Shown here: piece after piece, positions 7,992 to 16,879 of the stretch | Position numbering within the stretch: position 1 is the stretch's first letter | How the letters are laid out: every line of letters begins with the position of its first letter | DNA from: Candidatus Poribacteria bacterium | GTDB taxonomy: Bacteria > Poribacteria > WGA-4E > WGA-3G | Assembly: GCA_028820635.1 (NCBI GenBank) | Contig: JAPPIG010000054.1 | Location: 62,001-126,000 of the forward strand | Reading direction: 5' to 3' | DNA: 64,000 nt | Program-made: the position numbers and the translations under genes | Notes under the pieces: generated by a model | What the model saw: only the letters and a program-made list of their open reading frames with translations | Databases searched by the model: none | Told to the model about the DNA's origin: nothing

Positions 7992-9851
7992 ATGAAACGG
8001 ACGATTTTAGTTCTAATCATTTTAACTGTAATTGTTGCTTTACCACCTTTTTATATCCAATGGGCAGAATCCCAAAGGCTAAATAGGATACAGGAAATGA
8101 AACAACAAGCGAGGCAGATTTTCGGTGAACCGTTGGAAAAAGTTATATCAGAGCTTAAAAACATTGAACCGCCTTCAGCGGTTATCCTATATACTGGCAA
8201 CACAAAAAGTCATCTTGAACCATGTGGATGCTACCATGAACAATCTGGCGGACTACCGAGACGGGCTTATGCTATAGAACAGATTCGGCAGTGTGGTTTT
8301 CTAACGTTGGTTGTTGATGCTGGAAACATTTTTGATGGGCAAGAAAAAATAGACACGCAACGCTGCCAAACCAACATGAAAGCATTGTCAGAAATGGACT
8401 ACTCAGCAGTCGCACTGAGTAACACCGATTTCACTTACGATAACAATTATCTAATTCAACAAAAAGATCTTGCTACGTTCCCATTCTTATCACCAAATGA
8501 AATGCAAAAGGACTTCACAGAACCTTATGTTACCAAGCAAGTCGGGCAACATACCATTGCCTTTGTCGCAGGGAATGTGCCTAAACAAGCCGTATCGAAA
8601 GCAGACGTTATTGTGTCATTAGGGAATCCTAAAGAACCTGAACATATTGACGTGGTCATTCTACCAGATGAAATTGAAGCAATGAAAACTGAAACGAACA
8701 CACTGTATGTCGGTTCTAAACCTGAAGGTAAGACGTTAGGGTTATTGGCACTTTGGATAGATGCAAGCGGAAAATTAACAGATCATCACGCTGCGCACAT
8801 AGCATTAACAGGCGAAGTCGGTGAGTCGGAATTAATCCGTCAACTGTTGACTGATTTTTACAGAAGCACTGCCGAAGAAAATGCTACTCAGAGCGCCCCA
8901 CTCTTTGCCGATCAGGAATTAGAAAAACAAGGTAATGGGTATGCCTCAGCAGTTACTTGCAAGGAATGCCACGAACAAGAATATCACCAATGGTCAGCAA
9001 CGCGCCACGCCTTCGCTTATCAAACACTGTTAAAAAAGGAGCGTTACTTTGATCCAAGTTGTGTCTCTTGCCATACCACAGGATATGGTTATGCGTCGGG
9101 GTTCCAGATAGGTGATCAGGACTCAACACTCAAAGGCGTTCAATGTGAAACATGCCACGGGCCAGGTAAACAACACGCGGGTAATCCAAAGAAAACGAAT
9201 ATCCGCAGTGGTAAAGATACTTCACTCTGTTTGCAATGCCATGATGCAAAACATTCGCCAGGGTTTACTGACGTGGTCGAATTGCATACAAAGGATGTTG
9301 ACCACAGCCGAGAACCGATGAACTTAGAAGAACTTTTAACCTCCCGAATAGAGCGAATGGGAAAACCAATACTGGAATTGTTTGTAATGAGTTACTGCCA
9401 CTTCGGTATCCGAGCGGAAGAAAAAATCGCCCCAATTGTGAAGAAATTCGGGGGCAAAATCGATTTCAAACTTAGGTTTATAGCAAAAGAGAAGGACACT
9501 GTTTCTCGTCAAGACATAACTCCCTTTAGCAGTCTACACGGTTACCCAGAAGTTGCAGAAAATATCCGTCAACTGCTAATCGCACAGGAATATCCTGAGC
9601 ATTATTTGGATTATATCCTATGTCGTGGCAAAAAGTTGAACAAGAGCTGGGAGGATTGCGCATGGAAACTTGGTATTGATGTGGAAAGAATTCAACGATT
9701 GTTTGATGCTCCCAAAGCAGAACAGCTATTCCGGGAAAACATCAAACGTGCTGCAGAATTAGGTATTAAAGCGTCACCGACGATTTTAGTAGATAACCAT
9801 CGATTTCCGATAAATCAACTGCTGCGAGCAAGTGGAACACCTTGCCAGTGA
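7992..9851 (+). CDS. Three-part exported protein: UshA-like N-domain, tetraheme cytochrome c554-like domain, DsbA-like C-domain
   Basis: The start follows AAAGGAGGAACC. An N-terminal helix (residues 5-22) anchors or exports the 619-residue protein. At about residues 60-280 lies a metallophosphatase-like domain with a Cys-containing motif (LEPCGCYHEQSGGLPRR). Four CxxCH heme sites follow: CKECH (about 322), CVSCH (357), CETCH (387) and CLQCH (414), resembling the cytochrome c554 family. The C-terminal part (about 455-619) has a thioredoxin fold of the DsbA/FrnE type with MSYCHFG where MSxCPYG is usual, and ASPTILVD as the cis-Pro loop. It likely moves electrons between hemes and thiols outside the cell membrane. 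The only Cys in the active-site-like motif is single, so it may isomerise rather than oxidise. Confidence 0.85.
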   Translation: MKRTILVLIILTVIVALPPFYIQWAESQRLNRIQEMKQQARQIFGEPLEKVISELKNIEPPSAVILYTGNTKSHLEPCGCYHEQSGGLPRRAYAIEQIRQCGFLTLVVDAGNIFDGQEKIDTQRCQTNMKALSEMDYSAVALSNTDFTYDNNYLIQQKDLATFPFLSPNEMQKDFTEPYVTKQVGQHTIAFVAGNVPKQAVSKADVIVSLGNPKEPEHIDVVILPDEIEAMKTETNTLYVGSKPEGKTLGLLALWIDASGKLTDHHAAHIALTGEVGESELIRQLLTDFYRSTAEENATQSAPLFADQELEKQGNGYASAVTCKECHEQEYHQWSATRHAFAYQTLLKKERYFDPSCVSCHTTGYGYASGFQIGDQDSTLKGVQCETCHGPGKQHAGNPKKTNIRSGKDTSLCLQCHDAKHSPGFTDVVELHTKDVDHSREPMNLEELLTSRIERMGKPILELFVMSYCHFGIRAEEKIAPIVKKFGGKIDFKLRFIAKEKDTVSRQDITPFSSLHGYPEVAENIRQLLIAQEYPEHYLDYILCRGKKLNKSWEDCAWKLGIDVERIQRLFDAPKAEQLFRENIKRAAELGIKASPTILVDNHRFPINQLLRASGTPCQ

Positions 9852-9889
9852 TGGCACCGAAATTTGATAGTACGGCGGAAGGTTGAAGT

Positions 9890-10544
9890 GTTTGCATGTC
9901 TCTAATAGGTTCGCTCAATATAAATAGGTTATTCCATCCAAAGCCCCATCGCTCCCTTTTTATGAGTTTCTAACGGTTGAAGATATCTGGAAGAGATTCT
10001 CTGGATCAAATCCGTAATGCTCGTGCATAGAAAATCCTTCAACTATCCGAAATGCCTTGACTGGTCTAAAACTTCTCAACGCGAGGATGTTGCACAGTTG
10101 ATGCTAACCTGTTCTCCCGGGTTTAGGTATTCCCAGCAAGCACCGGCAACTTCAGGAAAGATTCGATCGGAATGTATTCCGCAACCGCCATTATTATGAT
10201 GACATCAAAAGTTATTTCTGTTTCAAAGTTGTGTGGGAAATCACCGGGAACGAGACGGTGCTTCCGAAATCAACAGGCTCTGTTAGATGTGCGTTAATCC
10301 CTACGGATGATTGGATATGTCCGCTAAGCTAGTGCAAGCAGTTCCCATCCACTGTCCCAATATCTAACAAACGTGCGCCTTTTGAAATGTTGGGTTCTGC
10401 TTTTGTGAAGCGGAAGTATTCAAGGACAGAATCTAACGGCTTTCTTGGATATTGTTCGTTATGTAGTTCGTTTTTTGCATTTAGAAATCGAGTAAAAGTC
10501 TTTGTCAAGTTCAACTCCTTTTTAATTTGATGGTTTTGTTTCAA
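9890..10544 (-). pseudogene. Decayed class I SAM-dependent methyltransferase
   Basis: The minus strand opens with about 71 readable codons ending in GARLLDIGTVDGN, a SAM motif I, then hits a stop at 10329. The remaining homology continues in shifted frames: FDVIIIMAVAEYIP near 10140-10180 and MHEHYGFDPENL near 10000-10030. Several frameshifts and stops show the gene is dead. Its best start is a TTG after AAAAAGGAG near 10509. It may once have modified a glycan or small metabolite. The remainder of 9852-10521 has no other gene. Confidence 0.7.
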
Positions 10545-10743
10545 GATATTTCGGATTTGATTTTACGTCTGGCGGATGGTTTATTTTCCATACCTTGACT
10601 TCTGCAGCTGTACCCCCATCTTCAGGGTAGATGGGAACAAATACCTCTGATGACTCGCCACGAAAGAATAAACGGACAGCAAGACTATTCCAACCCATAG
10701 AAGGGATGTAATAGTCTCTGCGAACTGGTTTGTTTTCTGGCAA
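10522..10743 (-). pseudogene. C-terminal remnant of an STT3-like oligosaccharyltransferase
   Basis: The 73 readable residues (GWNSLAVRLFFRGESSEVFV and on to YLETKP) match the C-terminal domain of the STT3-like protein at 28870-31266. The catalytic membrane part is absent. The upstream junction (about 10735-10750) shares CTGGCAAGTTAATATTTC with the region beside the second flippase-like gene near 38392, pointing to recombination between the two loci. Confidence 0.8.
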
Positions 10744-10760
10744 GTTAATATTTCAAAGGC

Positions 10761-11702
10761 TTATTGTTTTCTTCGATTGTATAAGAAAGCGATGGCTGCC
10801 AAGGCTATCTCGGCAGCGAGCATCCATACTCGGCAAAGTAATGCGATGCGTGTTGCTTGCGGTGTTGGCATATAGTTAGCGAGTAATATCGCTAAAAGTC
10901 CTTCGCGAATGCCTAATCCCCCTGGGGTCAAGAAACTGAGAAATCCGACAAACCATGCAAAGGCAAAACAAGCACTAAGCACGCCAGCGAGCATCCATTT
11001 CACGGGGGTAAGACTTCGGACAAAGAGGAAAAATGCAAAACCTTGACACATCCACAGCAGCATGTGGCTTACAATAATCTTTACCCACTGCCCCCAAAAT
11101 GATTTCTGAAGAAGCAGTTCTCCTATATCTCTAAGTGTCTTTGTGAACTGTCGTGCTTTAGACGATAACATCGGAATTAGAAAAAATGAGCCTACCAAGA
11201 TGACAATGATTGCGACTATAGCAATAAAAGCATTCTCAGTGAACTTCTTGAGAACCCCTTGAACGACACCTCGCATCTGATGTGAAAAAAGCAGTGACAC
11301 CGCAAGAATCCCACCAAGAAATGTTTCTATACCAACATGCAACGTAAGACTGCTGCCGACTGCGGTTTTGCTCAAGCCAAACTGTTTGCATAAAGACAGA
11401 AAACGGATGACCCCCCATATCCGTCCAGGGAGATAACGCGTGACATTCGAAAGATGAAATAACAACCACGCGTCGCGAAAGCTGACACTCTTTTCCGTGA
11501 CACCATTCAGTAGTTTTGTTAGCGGGTATAGATAAGCGCTTAAATGAAAGATAATCAAACCGAACGAGAAAAGTAGCCAGTGCCATTGGATTTGAAAGTC
11601 AACATATTTTAATGTAGTGTGTGTCTGTAGGAAAGGTTTAACAAGGTAAAAGAGAAGAATACCCGTTATGAGGATTCCAATATATTGACGAACACTTTTC
11701 AA
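10761..11702 (-). CDS. Flippase-like integral membrane protein (LPG synthase/AglD TM family), copy 1
   Basis: The 313-residue polytopic protein has family hallmarks: RYLPGRIWG (about residue 92), GGLGIREGLLA near 265 and a C-terminal YNRRKQ. Members of this family (UPF0104/PF03706) accompany lipid-linked glycan pathways and are often called putative flippases. It starts with TTG after GGAG. Roughly its 3' 390 bp is nearly identical to copy 2 at 38416, while the 5' half has diverged, indicating recent gene conversion. A promoter motif lies 77 bp upstream. Confidence 0.8.
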   Translation of the reverse strand: MKSVRQYIGILITGILLFYLVKPFLQTHTTLKYVDFQIQWHWLLFSFGLIIFHLSAYLYPLTKLLNGVTEKSVSFRDAWLLFHLSNVTRYLPGRIWGVIRFLSLCKQFGLSKTAVGSSLTLHVGIETFLGGILAVSLLFSHQMRGVVQGVLKKFTENAFIAIVAIIVILVGSFFLIPMLSSKARQFTKTLRDIGELLLQKSFWGQWVKIIVSHMLLWMCQGFAFFLFVRSLTPVKWMLAGVLSACFAFAWFVGFLSFLTPGGLGIREGLLAILLANYMPTPQATRIALLCRVWMLAAEIALAAIAFLYNRRKQ

Positions 11703-11778
11703 TAGTTATTACTCCGCCTCATAAATCAATGAGAAATTTTTCTAAACTGGTGTTATACGATACCTTTATAATTCTAAA

Positions 11779-11806
11779 GACACAATAAGTGGTCGGAAAA
11801 GGTGCA
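11779..11806 (-). promoter_or_regulatory. ECF-type promoter motif, copy 4 (divergent pair)
   Basis: Minus-strand TGCACC (11801-11806), 16 nt, TGTGTC (11779-11784), about 77 bp before the flippase-like gene. Its downstream flank mirrors that of copy 5, so promoter and leader are duplicated head to head. Confidence 0.6.
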
Positions 11807-11851
11807 TAATATAAAGAAAAAACTAAAAAAGAAAGTATTATCTTCAATTTA

Positions 11852-11879
11852 TGCACCCTTTTCAATGTAATACTGTGTC
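11852..11879 (+). promoter_or_regulatory. ECF-type promoter motif, copy 5 (divergent pair)
   Basis: TGCACC (11852-11857), 16 nt, TGTGTC (11874-11879), about 70 bp upstream of the GT2 gene. A GAAGGTATTGTATACC stretch follows in the presumed leader. Confidence 0.6.
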
Positions 11880-11949
11880 TTTAGAATTATGAAGGTATTG
11901 TATACCTTGGATCGTTAACAATCTCTATTGCTGTATGAGGATATTCATA

Positions 11950-12891
11950 ATGACAAAAGTCAGTATAATTCTTCCCACCAAAAATGTAGAAAATTATATT
12001 GGGAACTTACTTAGAAACGTATATCGTCAAGATTTTTCAGGTGAGATCGAGACCATCATTTTGGATTCCTCGGACGACAGAACTCCTGAAATAGCAAAAG
12101 ATTTTCCTGTCGAGTTCATCCGTGTTGAAGAAGACGATTATAATTATGGAGGCACTCGAAACTTCGGCGCGCATATGGCAAAGGGAAATTATTTGATCTT
12201 TTTATCGGCGGACGTTGTCATAAAAGACACTCAATGGCTCACAAAATTGCTAAAACCTTTCAAAGATTCAAAGGTCGCAGGCGTATTTGGCAGACAGCAT
12301 CCGAAAAAAGACGCAAACCCCATGGAAGAATTTTTTATCCAATATGTTTATCCGCCAGAGAATTATATACTAGAGCAAGATGGCCAAGGTAAAATTCAAC
12401 TGAAAGATCGGATGTTTTTCTCAAACACGAATGCTGCAATACGGAAAGACATTTGGGAAAAAATAAAAATACCTGAAATGTTGATGAGCGAGGATCAAGA
12501 ATGGTCAAAAAGGGTATTGTTATCTGGTTATAAAATTGTTTATACGAGCGAGTCTGTGGTGTATCATTCTCATGATTACTCTTTAAGACAAGTATTTCAT
12601 AGATTCTTCGATTCTGGTGCGACATTGCCATACGTTTATGGACATGAAAAGGTAGAATATCCGAGAGGAAATTTCATTTTTCAAGGCTTAAAATATCTCA
12701 AAGCTGAATGTCTATATATAGTAAGTCATGGTGAGGCAAAGTGTCTTCCTTACGCTATGCTTTATGAGTTTATGAGATTCTTCGGCTATTTTTTAGGAAG
12801 CAACCATAAATATATGCCACTTTGGTTAAAAGTCATGCTCTGCAACAAGAAGAATCATTGGAAAAGGTACAATGACATTGTTGTAAATTGA
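11950..12891 (+). CDS. Family 2 glycosyltransferase
   Basis: The start at 11950 follows GAGGATA; an in-frame ATG 15 bp upstream is possible. The 313-residue enzyme has a GT-A fold with SIILPTKNVENYIGNLL, LDSSDDRTPEIA, GGTRNFG and FLSADVV as the nucleotide and metal-binding blocks, then LMSEDQEWSKRVL. No membrane helices are obvious. It probably adds a sugar to a glycan lipid or protein. It ends 24 bp before the chosen ATG of the GDP-fucose enzyme; an upstream TTG for that gene would overlap its stop, so the two are likely coexpressed and the donor may be GDP-fucose. Confidence 0.85.
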   Translation: MTKVSIILPTKNVENYIGNLLRNVYRQDFSGEIETIILDSSDDRTPEIAKDFPVEFIRVEEDDYNYGGTRNFGAHMAKGNYLIFLSADVVIKDTQWLTKLLKPFKDSKVAGVFGRQHPKKDANPMEEFFIQYVYPPENYILEQDGQGKIQLKDRMFFSNTNAAIRKDIWEKIKIPEMLMSEDQEWSKRVLLSGYKIVYTSESVVYHSHDYSLRQVFHRFFDSGATLPYVYGHEKVEYPRGNFIFQGLKYLKAECLYIVSHGEAKCLPYAMLYEFMRFFGYFLGSNHKYMPLWLKVMLCNKKNHWKRYNDIVVN

Positions 12892-12914
12892 GAATAACTC
12901 ATAAATACGAGGAA

Positions 12915-15704
12915 ATGACAGTGCGCGATAAGGTCTGGGACAGATGTGTTCTTACTGCTACGAATGCATCTCAAGCAAGTGTATATAGGTTTCAATTACA
13001 ACGCCTCAAGAGAGCTGGCATCCTTCATCCGCGGACAGAATACCTTGTTATTTCGGATCCCGAAGGAGTACGAATCGGCAGTGGGGGCGCAACACTTCAC
13101 GTCCTCAGACAATTGAAACGCATAACTCAAGAAACTAACGGATCGGACTCTCGTCTTCTTATAATCCATTCTGGCGGCGATAGTCGACGGATTCCGCATC
13201 AAAGTATTCTTGGGAAAGTCTTCGCTCTGCTCCCACCACCAACGCACTCTATCTTTGAGGCGATGTATAACTTTCTCACCATCCTCGGTGCTCAAATTGA
13301 TGCGGGGATAGTGATTGCATGTGGAGACACATGGATTCAGCTAAACGCCACAGACGCGTCCTCCTCACCTGCCGATACAATCATATTCCCGAAAGACTTT
13401 GATGTGACAGGAGTCGTCTATTGGGATTCTCCTGAACTGGGAAGTCGGCATGGTGTCTATGACGTAGACCGAGATACACATGAGGTCCAACGCTGTTTAC
13501 AAAAGTATCCTGACGATAGGTTGCGTGAAGCAGGTGTTTGCAATTCTAATGGTCAGGTGGCTGTCGACACTGGTGTTTTACTCTTTCGCCCCACTGCAGT
13601 CAAGCAACTCCAATTGTTAGCCGACCGACTTGATAGAGATGTTTTCGTAGATCTGTACGGTGACATGCTCCCTCCGATGGCAATTCAAACAGATCGCCAC
13701 CGGTTTACGAGTTCATCCCCGTTCCTTCGGAATCGATTGTGGGAAACGCTGTCTAAGCTCAAATTTAGTGTCTGTAGTCCACCTTCGCTTGAGTTTATCC
13801 ATACCGGCACGACACAAGAGTATCTTAAACTAATTGAACACCCGATTAAAGCACACACGACAATCTCGTGTCAGGTTCCGTTAGACGAAGAGAAGTGGGT
13901 AAACTTAACTTACGGCGTGTCAGATTTACCAACCGCTTGTGAAAACGATGCCACGCTCTTCGGTGAATCTATTTTCCAATGGCTCCGACAGCACGAACTA
14001 ACACCCGATGTGATTTGGTCTGAAGAAGAGGCAGCGAGCGGGCCCCATCGCTGTCTCTGGAATGCCAGTATCTATCCCGTTTGCCACACGGGTGATCCTA
14101 ATATTACGTTTGGGATTTCGATAGAAGATACAACTGAACGTCCTGACTGGTTTCGGTGTCCTGACGCTGAATGGAGAAACAGTGAGCGACTTTCTATGGG
14201 AGAGATAATGAAACGTGCAGAGAGGGTGAAAGCTTTCGTTCAACTGCAGCAAGTGGAAGCCTTAAAAATAGCGGCAACCATCGTGAAAACAGTTGAAACG
14301 GAATCGGATATTGATGTCCGTCCCTTGTTTCGTCCGATCTTAACACCTTTCGGGTATGAGAGAGCGATGTCGGTCTTTGATGAAACCATTGAAAGTATTG
14401 ATAACCCATTGCACCGAGCGCGATTACACAAAATCGCCGCTGACTTCTGCCTTCCATTTATAGAAACATCCCCCTTGACTGAGTCTATACCTGCCGGAAA
14501 ACACCCCAATCTAATAGACTATAAGCAAAAGCGCGATTACTACTATACTCAGGCATTTACCGCTGTTCGTGAAGCCGTTTCGAAGAGCATCGTCTCTCCT
14601 CCCATGCAAATGGCGCACAATCAGCGATCTGTAAGTAATATGCCTTCCACTGTGTCTGTCCATCTACCAGTTCGGATTGATCTATCGGGAGGATGGACAG
14701 ACACTCCACCAATTAGCTTAGAGAAAGGCGGCGCAGTGTTGAATGTTGCCTTATTATTAAATGGGAATTATCCGATCTCCGTCATCGCTCGGCGATTACC
14801 TGAATCGGTTATTCGGCTAAAATCTGTCGATCAAAGAAAGGAATCAGAATATCACGATGCAGAATCGTTTGAGACTCCTATTCTTTTAAATGACCCCCTG
14901 GCATTACATCGCACGGTCTTGAAGGTATTAGATTTAATTAAGGTATCAAATAACACAATCAATATCAGAAACGCCACCGATGATTTCCTTGGTTTAGAAC
15001 TGGTCAGCCACTGCGATGTCCCGATGGGGTCGGGACTGGGAACCAGTAGTATCCTCGCTGGGGGATTGGTAAAGGCACTTTGGCAGTTAATGGGGACACA
15101 GTGGACAGATGAGGATTTGTTCAATCAGGTGCTTGCCGTTGAGCAGATGCTTACGTCCGGTGGTGGATGGCAGGACCAAGTCGGCGGCATCGTACCAGGA
15201 TGGAAATTAACCACAACAGAACCCGGAATACCGCAGCGATTCTCAGTAGAGCAGATCATTCTGTCCCCTGAGACTTCGCAGGCGTTGGAGGAGCAGCTCT
15301 TACTGGTTTATACCGGTCAGCAACGGGTAGCGAAGAATATACTGGAACAGGTTGTCGCCGATTGGCTATCCCGACGGGAGGACTTGGTGGACGCCTTAAC
15401 ACAACTACGCGCTGATGCGTATTTGATGCGCGATGCATTGGTAGCCGGAGATATTGAATGTTTTGGTCACCTTCTAACGTGTTATTTGCATGCGAAGAAG
15501 GTTCTCAATCCCGAAACGACAAACCCCAAAATTGATACGTTGTTGGAATCGGTTTCTGATTTATGCCACGGTTACGGAATCGCCGGCGCTGGCGGAGGTG
15601 GTTTTTTGGTGCTGCTATCAAAAGATGCAACCGCACGGTCCAAAATAGAGGAACGATTGGCAAAAACACCCGCGATTCTCTATCCATCACAGGTAGCTAC
15701 TTGA
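12915..15704 (+). CDS. fkp: Bifunctional L-fucokinase / fucose-1-phosphate guanylyltransferase
   Basis: About 930 residues, close to the 949 of Bacteroides Fkp. The N-terminal half is a nucleotidyltransferase (RIGSGGATLHVLRQL, then IIHSGGDSRRIPHQS). The C-terminal third is a GHMP kinase with PVRIDLSGGWTDTPP, the ATP loop PMGSGLGTSSILAGG and a GIAGAGGGGF motif. Together they convert L-fucose to fucose-1-phosphate and then to GDP-fucose, the salvage route that feeds fucosyltransferases. The start is uncertain: TTG at 12888 overlaps the GT2 stop, ATG at 12915 and GTG at 12921 follow GAGGA. Salvaged fucose could come from host glycans, which is an inference. Confidence 0.93.
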   Translation: MTVRDKVWDRCVLTATNASQASVYRFQLQRLKRAGILHPRTEYLVISDPEGVRIGSGGATLHVLRQLKRITQETNGSDSRLLIIHSGGDSRRIPHQSILGKVFALLPPPTHSIFEAMYNFLTILGAQIDAGIVIACGDTWIQLNATDASSSPADTIIFPKDFDVTGVVYWDSPELGSRHGVYDVDRDTHEVQRCLQKYPDDRLREAGVCNSNGQVAVDTGVLLFRPTAVKQLQLLADRLDRDVFVDLYGDMLPPMAIQTDRHRFTSSSPFLRNRLWETLSKLKFSVCSPPSLEFIHTGTTQEYLKLIEHPIKAHTTISCQVPLDEEKWVNLTYGVSDLPTACENDATLFGESIFQWLRQHELTPDVIWSEEEAASGPHRCLWNASIYPVCHTGDPNITFGISIEDTTERPDWFRCPDAEWRNSERLSMGEIMKRAERVKAFVQLQQVEALKIAATIVKTVETESDIDVRPLFRPILTPFGYERAMSVFDETIESIDNPLHRARLHKIAADFCLPFIETSPLTESIPAGKHPNLIDYKQKRDYYYTQAFTAVREAVSKSIVSPPMQMAHNQRSVSNMPSTVSVHLPVRIDLSGGWTDTPPISLEKGGAVLNVALLLNGNYPISVIARRLPESVIRLKSVDQRKESEYHDAESFETPILLNDPLALHRTVLKVLDLIKVSNNTINIRNATDDFLGLELVSHCDVPMGSGLGTSSILAGGLVKALWQLMGTQWTDEDLFNQVLAVEQMLTSGGGWQDQVGGIVPGWKLTTTEPGIPQRFSVEQIILSPETSQALEEQLLLVYTGQQRVAKNILEQVVADWLSRREDLVDALTQLRADAYLMRDALVAGDIECFGHLLTCYLHAKKVLNPETTNPKIDTLLESVSDLCHGYGIAGAGGGGFLVLLSKDATARSKIEERLAKTPAILYPSQVAT

Positions 15705-15738
15705 ATGGTCCGAATTTTCAGTATTAATTTTCATATTA

Positions 15739-15766
15739 TGCACCCTTTTGGATCTAAAACTGTGTC
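15739..15766 (+). promoter_or_regulatory. ECF-type promoter motif, copy 6
   Basis: TGCACC (15739-15744), 16 nt, TGTGTC (15761-15766), about 200 bp upstream of the Cys-rich peptide gene at 15964. GAAGGTATCATATACC follows at about 15779. Confidence 0.65.
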
Positions 15767-15963
15767 TTTAGTTGTGAGTGAAGGTATCATATACCGAAAC
15801 TTATGATAAAAAGGCATACTTAAATGGAAGAAGAGTGTGCTACTGTTGATGATGTCGCACCTATCACATTGCGGCACAAAGTTAAGTTTATTCACACAAC
15901 ATTTTTACAAATGTTGATTTTTCTAAATTCAGAACCCTTTGTAAGAGAAAGGAAGGAAATAAG

Positions 15964-16398
15964 ATGATTAATGTTTTTTCCAAAAACCGGAGCACAGTCG
16001 GGAACCTTGTAATTGCCTTACTGTTTATTGGCGGTTGTGTTTTCGTGCTGACAGGCAGTTGGAATGCCCCTAAGACCGTAGCTGCGAGTGGTTGTTGCGG
16101 TGGTGGACAGCAGATCACTATGGATGCTGAAACTACCAACGGTTCTTGCTGTAAAAAAGATGGAGCTGCCATCTCCAGTCCTGCCAATAATGGATGTGGC
16201 ACTTGCACAACGGGTGATTGTAATTGTGACGATTCTACAGGTTGCAGCGGAACTAAAAGTTGCCCTGTAGGGGGAGGCACCTGCTGTTACAACTACGGGG
16301 GAGCCTATCAGTGTCAGTGTTCAACTTCGTGTGGAAATGGTTGGGCGGCGAACGATTGTGGTGGCATGGATGCATGTAATGGAGGTGATCCGCAGTAA
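15964..16398 (+). CDS. Cys-rich membrane-leader peptide, GGG-helix family
   Basis: The start follows AAAGGAAGGAAATAAG. The 144-residue product has a basic N-terminus, one hydrophobic helix with VIALLFIGG at about residues 17-35, then an exported domain holding about 17 cysteines, many paired as CC, and a GTCCYNYGG motif near residue 107. The helix and the CYNYG motif recur in the peptide at 20452. The cysteines are probably disulfide bonded or metal bound outside the membrane. A WD40 gene follows. No enzyme motif is visible and no known family was recognised. Confidence 0.85.
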   Translation: MINVFSKNRSTVGNLVIALLFIGGCVFVLTGSWNAPKTVAASGCCGGGQQITMDAETTNGSCCKKDGAAISSPANNGCGTCTTGDCNCDDSTGCSGTKSCPVGGGTCCYNYGGAYQCQCSTSCGNGWAANDCGGMDACNGGDPQ

Positions 16399-16582
16399 AT
16401 GTTTAAACTACCAAATGTTTAAACTACCGAAACACTATTGAACAATTAATGAAAGCATTATTTTTGCCAGTGATATAGGATTATTGCTTGCCTATAATTG
16501 TTTTATATTATAGTGCATTACAAAAATAACGACTTGTGCTAGTGACGTGATAGTTTTGGTGGTTTTCACAACTGTTCATGTT

Positions 16583-16686
16583 CTGTAGGAGCGATCTCCA
16601 AATCGCGACCCGTTTATAGTCGGGAATCGGAGTTCCCTCCTACAACTCAATAATGTAAAGTTAATTGTAAAATTCACTATAAAGTC
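16583..16686. repeat. Dispersed palindromic repeat, copy C (near consensus)
   Basis: CTGTAGGAGCGATCTCCAAA and GGAATCGGAGTTCCCTCCTA form long arms around a short spacer, with the tail continuing to CACTATAA (16679-16686). Within 16399-16879 there is also a direct repeat of TAGTTTTGGTGGTTTT (16549 and 16750) and a TGTTTAAACTACC tandem near 16400-16430, but no gene. Confidence 0.7.
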
Positions 16687-16879
16687 TCAAGCGGCAAGTT
16701 CTTGTAGAAATGGCATGTTGAGTTGTGGTGAAACTTATTAGTGCACGTAGTAGTTTTGGTGGTTTTTAATCTATCCAAAGTGAAATTTTAGATGGAATAT
16801 CTGCTGATAGACTGTTGACTACCTGCATTACTTGGTGGGAAGGTCTTTATTGTTACAGAAACAGGAAAGGAGTAATATA

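Noticed and set aside
15824..15967. A 47-codon frame ending on the start codon of the Cys-rich peptide gene
   Set aside because: No ribosome site, unlikely composition, and no equivalent before the paralogue at 20452.
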